The position numbers were made by a program, and so were the translations under genes. The notes below the pieces were generated by a model, which worked only from the letters and a program-made list of their open reading frames with translations, searched no databases and was not told the DNA's origin. Of a DNA stretch of 12,429 nt, positions 6,587 to 11,641 are shown piece after piece (the first letter of the stretch is position 1; every line of letters begins with the position of its first letter). The stretch lies in contig JAFRZC010000177.1 of the NCBI GenBank assembly GCA_017442765.1, positions 1 through 12,429 of the forward strand, in the 5' to 3' direction. The stretch comes from Prevotella sp. (lineage in GTDB: Bacteria > Bacteroidota > Bacteroidia > Bacteroidales > Bacteroidaceae).

Positions 6587-8047
6587 TTACTTCTCAGGTA
6601 TGGTCTCGAGTGCTTTCTTGAGCAGTTCCCAGAAGGGTGCGACGGTCTTGATGAGTGCGCGCTCGGTAGTGGTGTGCGGGCTCTTCATCGTGGGACCGAG
6701 GGAGACGATGTCCAAGTGCGGGTATGTCCCAAGGATGACCGAGCACTCCAGTCCGGCATGGTCAACCTGTATGATGCCGTCTTCACCGTTCTGCTCCTTG
6801 TAGATGTTGAGCAGGTGATGCAGGATTTCGCTGTCGGGATTGGGATCCCAGCCGCCGTAGCTGCCCGACTTCTTCACCTTCATGCCGGCCATGTTGAAAC
6901 AGGCCTCAAGCATATCGACGATGTACATCTTCATGTCTTCGCGGCTGGAGCGTGCCAGTATCTTGACTTCGGCCTTGCCGCCTTCGATATCGATAATGGC
7001 GAGGTTTGAACTGGTCTCCACCACTGAGGGGTAGGCGGGAATCATGCGCACCACGCCATCGTGACAGGCCAGGATGGCACTGACCAGATTGTCCTGAATC
7101 TCTAAGGGCAGTTGTCTCTCCGGCATCTCCACTTCTTCCACAGTGAACTCAATGCCGCTCTCAATGCCCTTGTACTCGTCGATGAAGTCTGCACGCCAGT
7201 CGTCGGCCACCTGTTTGATGGCATCCACCAGGTCCTTCGGCAGTGTCAGCACCGCCTCGGCCTTGAAGGGGATGGCGTTGCGCATGTTGCCGCCGTGCCA
7301 GCTCACCAGGCGGGCGTAGTCGATCTCGATAACGTCACGCAGGAAGCGTGCCATCATCTTGTTGGCATTGCCTCGTCCCTCGTGGATTTCCAGTCCCGAG
7401 TGCCCGCCGCGCAGACCTTTCAGCGTCACCTTGACGGCGGCATCCTCTTCGGGGTTGGTCTCCTCGTCCTTGAACTCAAGTGTGGCGGTCACGTCGATGC
7501 CACCGGCTGAGCCGATGACGAACTTGCCCCAAGTCTCAGAATCAAGGTTGAGCAGAATGTCGCCTTCGAGTATGTCAGACTCCAGGTCGTTGGCACCGTA
7601 CATGCCCGTCTCTTCGTCGGCGGTGATGAGGGCCTCTATGGGACCGTGCTTCAAGGTCTTGTCTTCCATGACGGCCATGATGGCAGCCACGCCCAGTCCG
7701 TTGTCGGCACCGAGTGTCGTGCCCTTGGCCTTCACCCATTCGCCGTCTATCCAGGGCTGGATGGGGTCGGTCTCGAAATTATGCGTCGATTCGGGAGTCT
7801 TCTGCGGCACCATGTCCATGTGGGCCTGCAGGATGACACCCTTGCGGTTCTCCATCCCTGGCGATGCGGGCTTGCGCATGATTACGTTACGGGCCTCGTC
7901 GATGAAGGCTTCTACACCGGCCTGCTTGCCGAAGTCGAGCAGGAATTGTTGTACTTTCTCAAGGTGTCCGCTCGGACGCGGCACCTGTGTGAGTGCATAG
8001 AAGTTTCTCCAGATGCACTGCGGGTTCAGGTTTTGAATTTCGTTCAT
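6587..8047 (-). CDS. pepD: Aminoacyl-histidine dipeptidase PepD (M20C family)
   Basis: PepD (carnosinase-like, also called beta-alanyl-histidine or Xaa-His dipeptidase) hydrolyses dipeptides in the cytosol with two metal ions. The 486-residue length is normal for the family. The metal and catalytic residues of M20 enzymes are visible: HMDMV (H76, D78), GADNGLG (bridging D115), ADEETG (general base E145 and metal ligand E146), NLDSE (D169), GGHSG (H216, in the lid domain) and SPHTTTE near the C-terminus (H458). No signal peptide is seen. The start at ATG 8045-8047 gives the normal N-terminus MNEIQNLNPQCIWRNFYALTQVPRPSG, including the usual I-PRPSG segment. It lies 42 bases after the flippase gene without a promoter consensus between them, so it is probably the second gene of an operon. 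A long hairpin follows it. Confidence 0.96.
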   Translation of the reverse strand: MNEIQNLNPQCIWRNFYALTQVPRPSGHLEKVQQFLLDFGKQAGVEAFIDEARNVIMRKPASPGMENRKGVILQAHMDMVPQKTPESTHNFETDPIQPWIDGEWVKAKGTTLGADNGLGVAAIMAVMEDKTLKHGPIEALITADEETGMYGANDLESDILEGDILLNLDSETWGKFVIGSAGGIDVTATLEFKDEETNPEEDAAVKVTLKGLRGGHSGLEIHEGRGNANKMMARFLRDVIEIDYARLVSWHGGNMRNAIPFKAEAVLTLPKDLVDAIKQVADDWRADFIDEYKGIESGIEFTVEEVEMPERQLPLEIQDNLVSAILACHDGVVRMIPAYPSVVETSSNLAIIDIEGGKAEVKILARSSREDMKMYIVDMLEACFNMAGMKVKKSGSYGGWDPNPDSEILHHLLNIYKEQNGEDGIIQVDHAGLECSVILGTYPHLDIVSLGPTMKSPHTTTERALIKTVAPFWELLKKALETIPEK

Positions 8048-8089
8048 AGAATCTATTGGCGTTATGTAAAACGATTAAATACGATAAGA

Positions 8090-9100
8090 CTATTCTCGTT
8101 CCCCCGTACCTTCGCGCCTCCGTACCTTCGATGTAAACGCCAGTGCTACCCACGCATAGATGCCGAGGAGGACGACGAGGAGGGTCTGCACGGTGTGGAC
8201 GATGAGCACGAAGTTGAGCGCGTCATCGGACGGCACGGCGTAGAGGATGAGCATGGTCTTCACGGCGAAGTGCCAGGGGCCGGCACCGTTGGGCGTGGGC
8301 ACGATGACGGCGATTGAGCCCACGATGAACGTCACGAGGGCGCACGACAGCCCGAGCCCTTCGGTGGCCGTGAAGCAGAAGAACGTCAGGTAGTAGTGCA
8401 GGAAATAGCACAGCCAGATGCCTACGGTGAACACGAGGAACAAAGGCACGTTCCTCACGCCGCGCAGCGAGATAATGCCCTGCCAGATACCGCCGAGCGT
8501 GGCTTTCACCTTATTATATATAGATAGGCGGCGGAGCAGCCACCATATAAGCAGCAGCGCAGCCAGCCCGCAGACGGATGTGACGATGTAGCCCGTCGTG
8601 GTGAACGAGCTCAGGATGCCGCTGAGGCTGGTGCCCGTCTGGTCGAAGAAGGTGCGGAAGACGGTAATCTGCGACAGCAGGGTCAGTGCGGTAATCGCCA
8701 GGACGAGCAGCGTGTCGATGGCGCGTTCGGTGACCACCGTTCCCAGCGCTTTCGAGAACGACACCCCGTCCCACCGCTTCAGCACGCCGCAACGGGCAAA
8801 CTCGCCGATGCGTGGAATGACCAGGCTCACCGCATACGACAGGAACACCGCGTTCAGGCAGGTTGATATGCGCGGACGCTCGCCCAGCGGCTCCAGCGTC
8901 TGCCGCCACCGCCATCCACGGAAAGCCTGCGCCAGTATGCCGAACGGAAACGACAGCAGCATCCACTCCCACCGCATCTCGTGCAGCAGCACCTCGCGCA
9001 CCCGCGCAAAGTCGAACTCGCGGTACATCCACCAGAGTATCGTCCCGCCCAGCACGAGCGAGAGCACCACCTTCAATATGTCACCTGCCGGTTTCTTCAT
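8090..9100 (-). CDS. Lysylphosphatidylglycerol-synthase-TM / UPF0104 family membrane protein (putative flippase)
   Basis: This 336-residue multispanning membrane protein has about eight hydrophobic helices. It shows the landmarks of the UPF0104/YbhN-like group related to the membrane half of MprF: RGWRWR (61-66), PRIGEFARCGVLKRW (96-110, the counterpart of P-R-GE-xRp), an ERAID motif (125-129) and PTPNGAGPWHF (268-278). MprF flips aminoacyl-phosphatidylglycerol. For stand-alone members like this one the substrate is unknown, and glycolipid or isoprenoid-linked substrates have been suggested. No catalytic lysyl-transfer domain is present. It precedes pepD in a likely operon, with no obvious functional link. 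The last 13 residues (SKVRRREGTGERE) are basic/acidic and coded by a short direct repeat. A -7 box lies about 23 bases upstream. Confidence 0.88.
   Translation of the reverse strand: MKKPAGDILKVVLSLVLGGTILWWMYREFDFARVREVLLHEMRWEWMLLSFPFGILAQAFRGWRWRQTLEPLGERPRISTCLNAVFLSYAVSLVIPRIGEFARCGVLKRWDGVSFSKALGTVVTERAIDTLLVLAITALTLLSQITVFRTFFDQTGTSLSGILSSFTTTGYIVTSVCGLAALLLIWWLLRRLSIYNKVKATLGGIWQGIISLRGVRNVPLFLVFTVGIWLCYFLHYYLTFFCFTATEGLGLSCALVTFIVGSIAVIVPTPNGAGPWHFAVKTMLILYAVPSDDALNFVLIVHTVQTLLVVLLGIYAWVALAFTSKVRRREGTGERE
8104..8130. repeat. Direct repeat at the 3' end of the flippase gene
   Basis: The 11-mer CCGTACCTTCG occurs at 8104-8114 and again at 8120-8130, a 16-base period. It encodes part of the hydrophilic C-terminal tail of the membrane protein, suggesting the tail arose from a low-complexity repeat. 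Confidence 0.6.
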
Positions 9101-9122
9101 GCCGTATGATAACTTCAGAATG

Positions 9123-9130
9123 CAAACTTA
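9123..9130 (-). promoter_or_regulatory. Promoter -7 box for the flippase-pepD operon
   Basis: On the minus strand TAAGTTTG, matching TAnnTTTG, 22 bases before the ATG at 9100. No TTTG is found 19-20 bases upstream, so the -33 element is poor. The resulting leader would be only about 15 bases. Confidence 0.55.
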
Positions 9131-9217
9131 CATATTTTTTTTGAATTATGCGACGTAAAAGCAAAAAATTACGATTTCTTAAATGTCATCCGCACGACTT
9201 CTTCCCCCGCACAACAC

Positions 9218-9376
9218 GAAAGCCAGCCTTTCACAACCCGAACACTTGTCTTTCACAAAGTAATATATATTATATTACTCGGTAATATATATACTATTAC
9301 TAAGTAATATATATACTTTTACTTGGTAATATATATTATATTACTTTGTGAAAGTTATCCTTTCGCATCACGAAAG
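9218..9376. repeat. AT-rich array of four 22-bp palindromic units with inverted flanks
   Basis: Four units start at 9260, 9282, 9304 and 9326, exactly 22 bases apart. Units 1 and 4 are GTAATATATATTATATTAC, a perfect palindrome with 8-bp arms and a TAT centre. Units 2 and 3 are variants. Spacers are TCG, TAA and TTG. The array is framed by CTTTCACAAA (9250-9259) and its reverse complement (9345-9354). A further CTTTCACAA sits at 9228, also 22 bases before the next copy. Small GAAAG/CTTTC dyads lie outside on both sides (9218-9232 and 9360-9376). It occupies the middle of the 459-base spacer between the divergent flippase and 28-codon genes. Apart from this array and the two promoters I see nothing else in that spacer. 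Confidence 0.9.
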
Positions 9377-9467
9377 ACGTTTTTCTCCTGTGGCAAAGCT
9401 GTTTACTGCCATGTTCTTGACCCGAGTCAATAAAACGGCGACAATTCTCCGAATGTCGGCAGAAAAC

Positions 9468-9498
9468 TTTGGCGCTTGGCAGAAAAGACATATCTTTG
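9468..9498 (+). promoter_or_regulatory. Promoter of the 28-codon gene
   Basis: TTTG (9468-9471), 19 bases, TATCTTTG (9491-9498): an exact match to the Bacteroidetes promoter. Transcription would begin near 9504, about 56 bases before the ATG. Confidence 0.85.
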
Positions 9499-9559
9499 CA
9501 CCGTCTTAGAGAAGACACAGGATAACAAGTTTAATTTAAAAAAGAAAGGTAAAAAGATT

Positions 9560-9646
9560 ATGGTAACATTACTGTCTCTGGCCGTAGTTGCAGCCATGGT
9601 TGCACAGGCCATTCATTTGGGCAATAAAATCGACATGCAGCGCTAA
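9560..9646 (+). CDS. Small hydrophobic peptide, 28 residues, own transcription unit
   Basis: I do not recognise this protein. It starts MVTLLSLAVVAAMVAQAIHL and ends GNKIDMQR, i.e. one hydrophobic segment of about 20 residues followed by a short polar tail with net positive charge, consistent with a single-span inner-membrane peptide. The leader AAAAAGAAAGGTAAAAAGATT before the ATG is typical A-rich Bacteroidetes initiation sequence. A consensus promoter at 9468-9498 and a hairpin terminator at 9701-9748 bracket it, with no other ORF between them, which is the strongest evidence that it is a real gene (or that the RNA itself matters). It could be a small membrane regulator or a type I toxin-like peptide, but no CAAAnnTA (antisense -7 box) was found over it. 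Confidence 0.6.
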   Translation: MVTLLSLAVVAAMVAQAIHLGNKIDMQR

Positions 9647-9700
9647 GTCGTTGTGCCCCACCTCTTTTAAGAGAAAGTTTATAGTGTGAAAAAATAGGTG

Positions 9701-9748
9701 ATGGCGGAGCAGGCAATAGTCTGGTCCGCCATTTTCTTTCATTTTTTT
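9701..9748 (+). terminator. Intrinsic terminator of the 28-codon gene
   Basis: ATGGCGGA (9701-9708) pairs with TCCGCCAT (9725-9732), with an inner CAG/CTG. A T-rich tail including TTTT, TTT and seven T follows. Confidence 0.8.
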
Positions 9749-9780
9749 CATCCCTCATCCTTCATCTTTCATCCTTTTTT
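9742..9780. repeat. TCATCC/TCATCT polypyrimidine repeat
   Basis: A short low-complexity run of TTCATC-type hexamers (TCATCCC TCATCC TTCATCT TTCATCC) directly after the terminator. No function is apparent. Confidence 0.6.
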
Positions 9781-9837
9781 GCTATCTTTGGCTGCGCCGA
9801 AGTTACTCCAGCTCGGCATAAAAATGAACAAGTTTAT

Positions 9838-9869
9838 TTTGTTCTGCGCTCGTTTTTTTCGTAACTTTG
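9838..9869 (+). promoter_or_regulatory. Upstream rsmA promoter
   Basis: TTTG (9838-9841), 20 bases, TAACTTTG (9862-9869). This would give a leader of about 75 bases ahead of rsmA. Confidence 0.7.
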
Positions 9870-9911
9870 GCTTCGCCGAACTTACTGCGCACTCGGAAAA
9901 GCTCAAATAAA

Positions 9912-9943
9912 TTTGGCTTTCCACTCGTTTTTTCGTAACTTTG
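9912..9943 (+). promoter_or_regulatory. Downstream rsmA promoter, nearly touching the start codon
   Basis: TTTG (9912-9915), 20 bases, TAACTTTG (9936-9943). The rsmA ATG begins only 5 bases after the -7 box, so a transcript from here would be leaderless or start within a base or two of the ATG. Confidence 0.65.
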
Positions 9944-9948
9944 CGGCG

Positions 9949-10842
9949 ATGAAGCGTGTAAGACCAAAAAAAAACCTGGGGCAGCATTTCCTGGTTGACC
10001 TCGATGTTGCCCGCCGTATTGCCGATACGGTCGATGCGTGTCCCGACCTGCCCGTGTTGGAGATAGGCCCGGGCATGGGTGTGCTCACGCAATATCTGAT
10101 AGAAAAGCCGCGACCCTTCAAGGCTGTCGAGATCGACCGCGAGAGCGTGGCATGGCTGAAGGAGAATCTGCAGCCCCCTCCCATCCTTCCCCCGAGGGGG
10201 AGGGGCACAGAACCTCCCGGGCAATCGGACTCCTCCCCCTCGGGGGGAGGATGGGAGGGGGCTTCCTGGCTCATCGAGGGCGACTTCCTCCGCATGGACC
10301 TCGCGCAGGTGTTCGACGGCCAGCCCTTCGTGCTCACGGGTAACTATCCCTACGACATCTCCTCGCAGATCTTCTTCAAGATGCTCGACAACCGCGACCT
10401 CATCCCCTACTGCACGGGTATGATACAGCATGAGGTGGCACTGCGCATGGCCTCGCAGCCCGGGACAAAGCAGTATGGCATCCTCTCCGTCCTCATGCAG
10501 GCATGGTACGACGTGGAATATCTTTTCACCGTCGAGCCCGACGTGTTCAACCCGCCGCCAAAGGTGCAGAGCGCGGTCATCCGCCTCACCAGCAACAAGG
10601 TCACAGACCTCGGTTGCGACGAGCGGCTTTTCCGTCGCGTCGTGAAGACCGTCTTCAACCAACGGCGCAAAATGCTGCGCGTCTCCCTCCGCCAGCTCCT
10701 GCCAGCCGATTCTCCACTCTTTACTCTCCACTCTCCTCTCCTCTCTCCCCTCATGACGGCCCGCCCCGAACAACTCACCATCGCCCAGTTCGTGGAACTG
10801 ACAAATTGGGTGGAGAAAAATATGACAGCTGATGGAAAATAA
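9949..10842 (+). CDS. rsmA: 16S rRNA (adenine1518/1519-N6)-dimethyltransferase RsmA with in-frame repeat insertions
   Basis: RsmA (KsgA) dimethylates two adjacent adenines in the 3' hairpin of 16S rRNA using S-adenosylmethionine, a late step in 30S assembly. The 297 residues show the family motifs: KKNLGQHFL (7-15), SAM-binding VLEIGPGMGVLTQYL (36-50), AVEIDRES (59-66), IEGDFLRMDL (109-118) and the catalytic TGNYPYDISS (130-139, the NLPY-type motif). ATG 9949 gives the standard MKRVRPKKNLGQ start; an in-frame TTG at 9913 would add residues coded by the promoter repeat and is rejected. Residues 76-105 are a proline/glycine-rich insert coded by a palindromic element, and residues 255-268 come from a pyrimidine repeat. 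Without the insert the length (about 267) is normal. The frame is intact, so the protein is probably functional. It overlaps the next gene by 11 bases. Confidence 0.96.
   Translation: MKRVRPKKNLGQHFLVDLDVARRIADTVDACPDLPVLEIGPGMGVLTQYLIEKPRPFKAVEIDRESVAWLKENLQPPPILPPRGRGTEPPGQSDSSPSGGGWEGASWLIEGDFLRMDLAQVFDGQPFVLTGNYPYDISSQIFFKMLDNRDLIPYCTGMIQHEVALRMASQPGTKQYGILSVLMQAWYDVEYLFTVEPDVFNPPPKVQSAVIRLTSNKVTDLGCDERLFRRVVKTVFNQRRKMLRVSLRQLLPADSPLFTLHSPLLSPLMTARPEQLTIAQFVELTNWVEKNMTADGK
10172..10263. repeat. 92-bp palindromic element inserted in frame in rsmA
   Basis: Two 32-base inverted arms (10172-10203 and 10232-10263) match with a single mismatch and enclose a 28-base loop. Each arm carries a smaller C5-GA-G5-type palindrome. 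It is far richer in G and C runs than the flanking gene. It encodes the Pro/Gly-rich residues 76-105 without a stop codon and without shifting the frame. Its place, between the second and third strands of the methyltransferase fold, is a loop likely to tolerate insertion. Confidence 0.92.
10711..10752. repeat. CTCCACTCT pyrimidine repeat in the 3' part of rsmA
   Basis: A 42-base almost pure pyrimidine tract on the plus strand with CTCCACTCT at 10712 and 10726 (period 14) and CTCTCCTCTCC after it. It encodes residues 255-268 (SPLFTLHSPLLSPL) just before the conserved MTARPEQL segment. Confidence 0.65.
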
Positions 10843-11329
10843 GGCGCAACAATATGATACTCTTTGCCGGCAGATTGCGGCGTTGGTGAAGGGCGAGAGC
10901 GACGAGACGGGTGTGATGGCCAATGTGGCTGCGGCGTTGAAGGAGGCGTTTCCCGAACGGTTCTTCTGGGTTGGGTTTTACAGAATCACCCATAGCCCCT
11001 CTCTCCTTGCGCGAGAGGGTGAGGCTGTCTTGCGACTCGGGCCGTTCCAGGGGCCGGTGGCCTGTTACGAGATTTCCTTTGGCAAGGGGGTGTGTGGCAC
11101 GGCATGGAAGGAACGGAAGACCATCGTGGTGCCCGATGTGGAGCAGTTCCCCGGACATATTGCCTGCTCGTCGCTAAGCCGCTCTGAAATTGTCGTACCC
11201 GTCTTTGACAGGCAGGGTGAGGTGCAGGCCGTACTCGACATTGATTCGCGCGACCTTGATGCCTTTGACGAAACTGACCGCCTTTTTCTCGAACGTATAG
11301 TGAAAACCATGGCTGGCGAAATATATTAG
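10832..11329 (+). CDS. msrC: Free methionine-(R)-sulfoxide reductase (GAF-domain fRMsr)
   Basis: fRMsr reduces free L-methionine-(R)-sulfoxide to methionine in the cytosol, using cysteines that are recycled by thioredoxin. The 165 residues form one GAF domain. The three family cysteines are all present in their usual contexts: GPVACYEI (C78), GKGVCGTAW (C88) and FPGHIACSSLS (C112, the likely catalytic one). The segments LGPFQGPVAC, VPDVEQFPGHIAC and VLDIDS are diagnostic. A segment of about 13 residues (53-65, around HSPSLLAREGE) between the YR-I strand and LRLGPFQG is extra relative to the family as I know it, and is coded by a hairpin-forming repeat. ATG 10832 overlaps the rsmA stop by 11 bases, so translation is probably coupled. 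A perfect-stem hairpin follows. Pairing with rsmA has no obvious metabolic reason. Confidence 0.93.
   Translation: MENKAQQYDTLCRQIAALVKGESDETGVMANVAAALKEAFPERFFWVGFYRITHSPSLLAREGEAVLRLGPFQGPVACYEISFGKGVCGTAWKERKTIVVPDVEQFPGHIACSSLSRSEIVVPVFDRQGEVQAVLDIDSRDLDAFDETDRLFLERIVKTMAGEIY
10988..11026. repeat. Short hairpin-forming segment inserted in frame in msrC
   Basis: CCCTCTC (10997-11003) pairs with GAGAGGG (11013-11019) around a 9-base loop. The segment covers the codons for the residues that look extra in the protein. A multiple-of-three length and absence of stops leave the enzyme intact. Confidence 0.5.
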
Positions 11330-11331
11330 AG

Positions 11332-11372
11332 TTGGCAGGAGTTTATGAGCCATGCCTGCAAACTCCTGCCAA
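11332..11372. terminator. Hairpin between convergent msrC and the small leftward gene
   Basis: TTGGCAGGAGTTT (11332-11344) pairs perfectly over 13 bases with AAACTCCTGCCAA (11360-11372), with a 15-base loop. It starts two bases after the msrC stop and lies 53 bases beyond the stop of the leftward gene. Neither side has a strong T run; it may serve both convergent transcripts. Confidence 0.55.
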
Positions 11373-11425
11373 TTCCTAAATATAAATGCCTGAGATGATA
11401 TGAAGTTTTTAGAACTTAATTCTTT

Positions 11426-11629
11426 TTAGTCATCCCATAGTTTACCGGGGGACCAGTTTATACCGTCTTCCCCATCGAGGAAGTCCAGGTCTTCGTCAAA
11501 GAAAGCCCTTTTAGCATCGCTTTCCTCGGGTGTCGTTCCTCCTGATATGGGTATGTTCATTCCTTGCATAATCTCAGAATATTTTGGGGTGATGATTTCC
11601 ATTAACGGTTTGATATATGCTTTTTTCAT
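11426..11629 (-). CDS. Small Bacteroidales protein of unknown function (MKKxYIKP...LWDD type)
   Basis: The 67-residue protein starts MKKAYIKPLMEIITP, has an ISGG at residues 28-31 and ends DGINWSPGKLWDD. The second half is strongly acidic (D and E runs) with an AKRAFF segment. Short proteins with an MKK-Y-x-P start, a central SG or SGG and an acidic Trp-containing end are common in Prevotella and Bacteroides, but I know no established function for them. No signal peptide or membrane segment is seen. It starts 12 bases after the stop of the upstream secreted-protein gene on the same strand, with an A-rich initiation region (AAATAAAAAGAACGTAGA), so it is almost certainly its operon partner. The SGG could be read as a double-glycine leader end, but that is speculation. 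Confidence 0.75.
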   Translation of the reverse strand: MKKAYIKPLMEIITPKYSEIMQGMNIPISGGTTPEESDAKRAFFDEDLDFLDGEDGINWSPGKLWDD

Positions 11630-11641
11630 TCTACGTTCTTT

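Larger units (their letters stand above)
9783..9943 (+). repeat. Tandem promoter-bearing repeat upstream of rsmA (two units plus a partial)
   Basis: Units begin at TATCTTTG 9783, TAACTTTG 9862 and TAACTTTG 9936 (periods 79 and 74). Units 1 and 2 continue as GGCTnCGCCGAAnTTACT, then an A/T-rich stretch, then CTCGTTTTTTTCG. The segment from the -7 box can fold as an 11-bp hairpin with one mismatch (GTAACTTTGGC / GCCGAACTTAC). With the terminator and the TTCATC run, this accounts for the whole 302-base gap before rsmA. Confidence 0.75.

Noticed and set aside
9250..9354. CRISPR array
   Set aside because: Spacers are only 3 bases and the units are tandem palindromes; no unique 25-40-base spacers and no cas genes.
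9250..9376. Replication origin
   Set aside because: AT-rich 22-base iterons and a TTATCC fragment are suggestive, but no full DnaA box cluster and no dnaA, dnaN or replication gene nearby.
9913..9948. TTG start that would extend RsmA by 12 residues
   Set aside because: The extra codons are the promoter repeat itself; the ATG at 9949 gives the conserved N-terminus.
10172..10263. Assembly or sequencing error in rsmA
   Set aside because: The insert keeps the frame and has a coherent palindromic structure with a distinct loop; an error would not usually do this, though it cannot be fully excluded without reads.
9769..10923. 384-codon minus-strand frame opposite rsmA
   Set aside because: Antisense to a clear RsmA and running through promoter repeats; its low stop density follows from GC content and palindromes.
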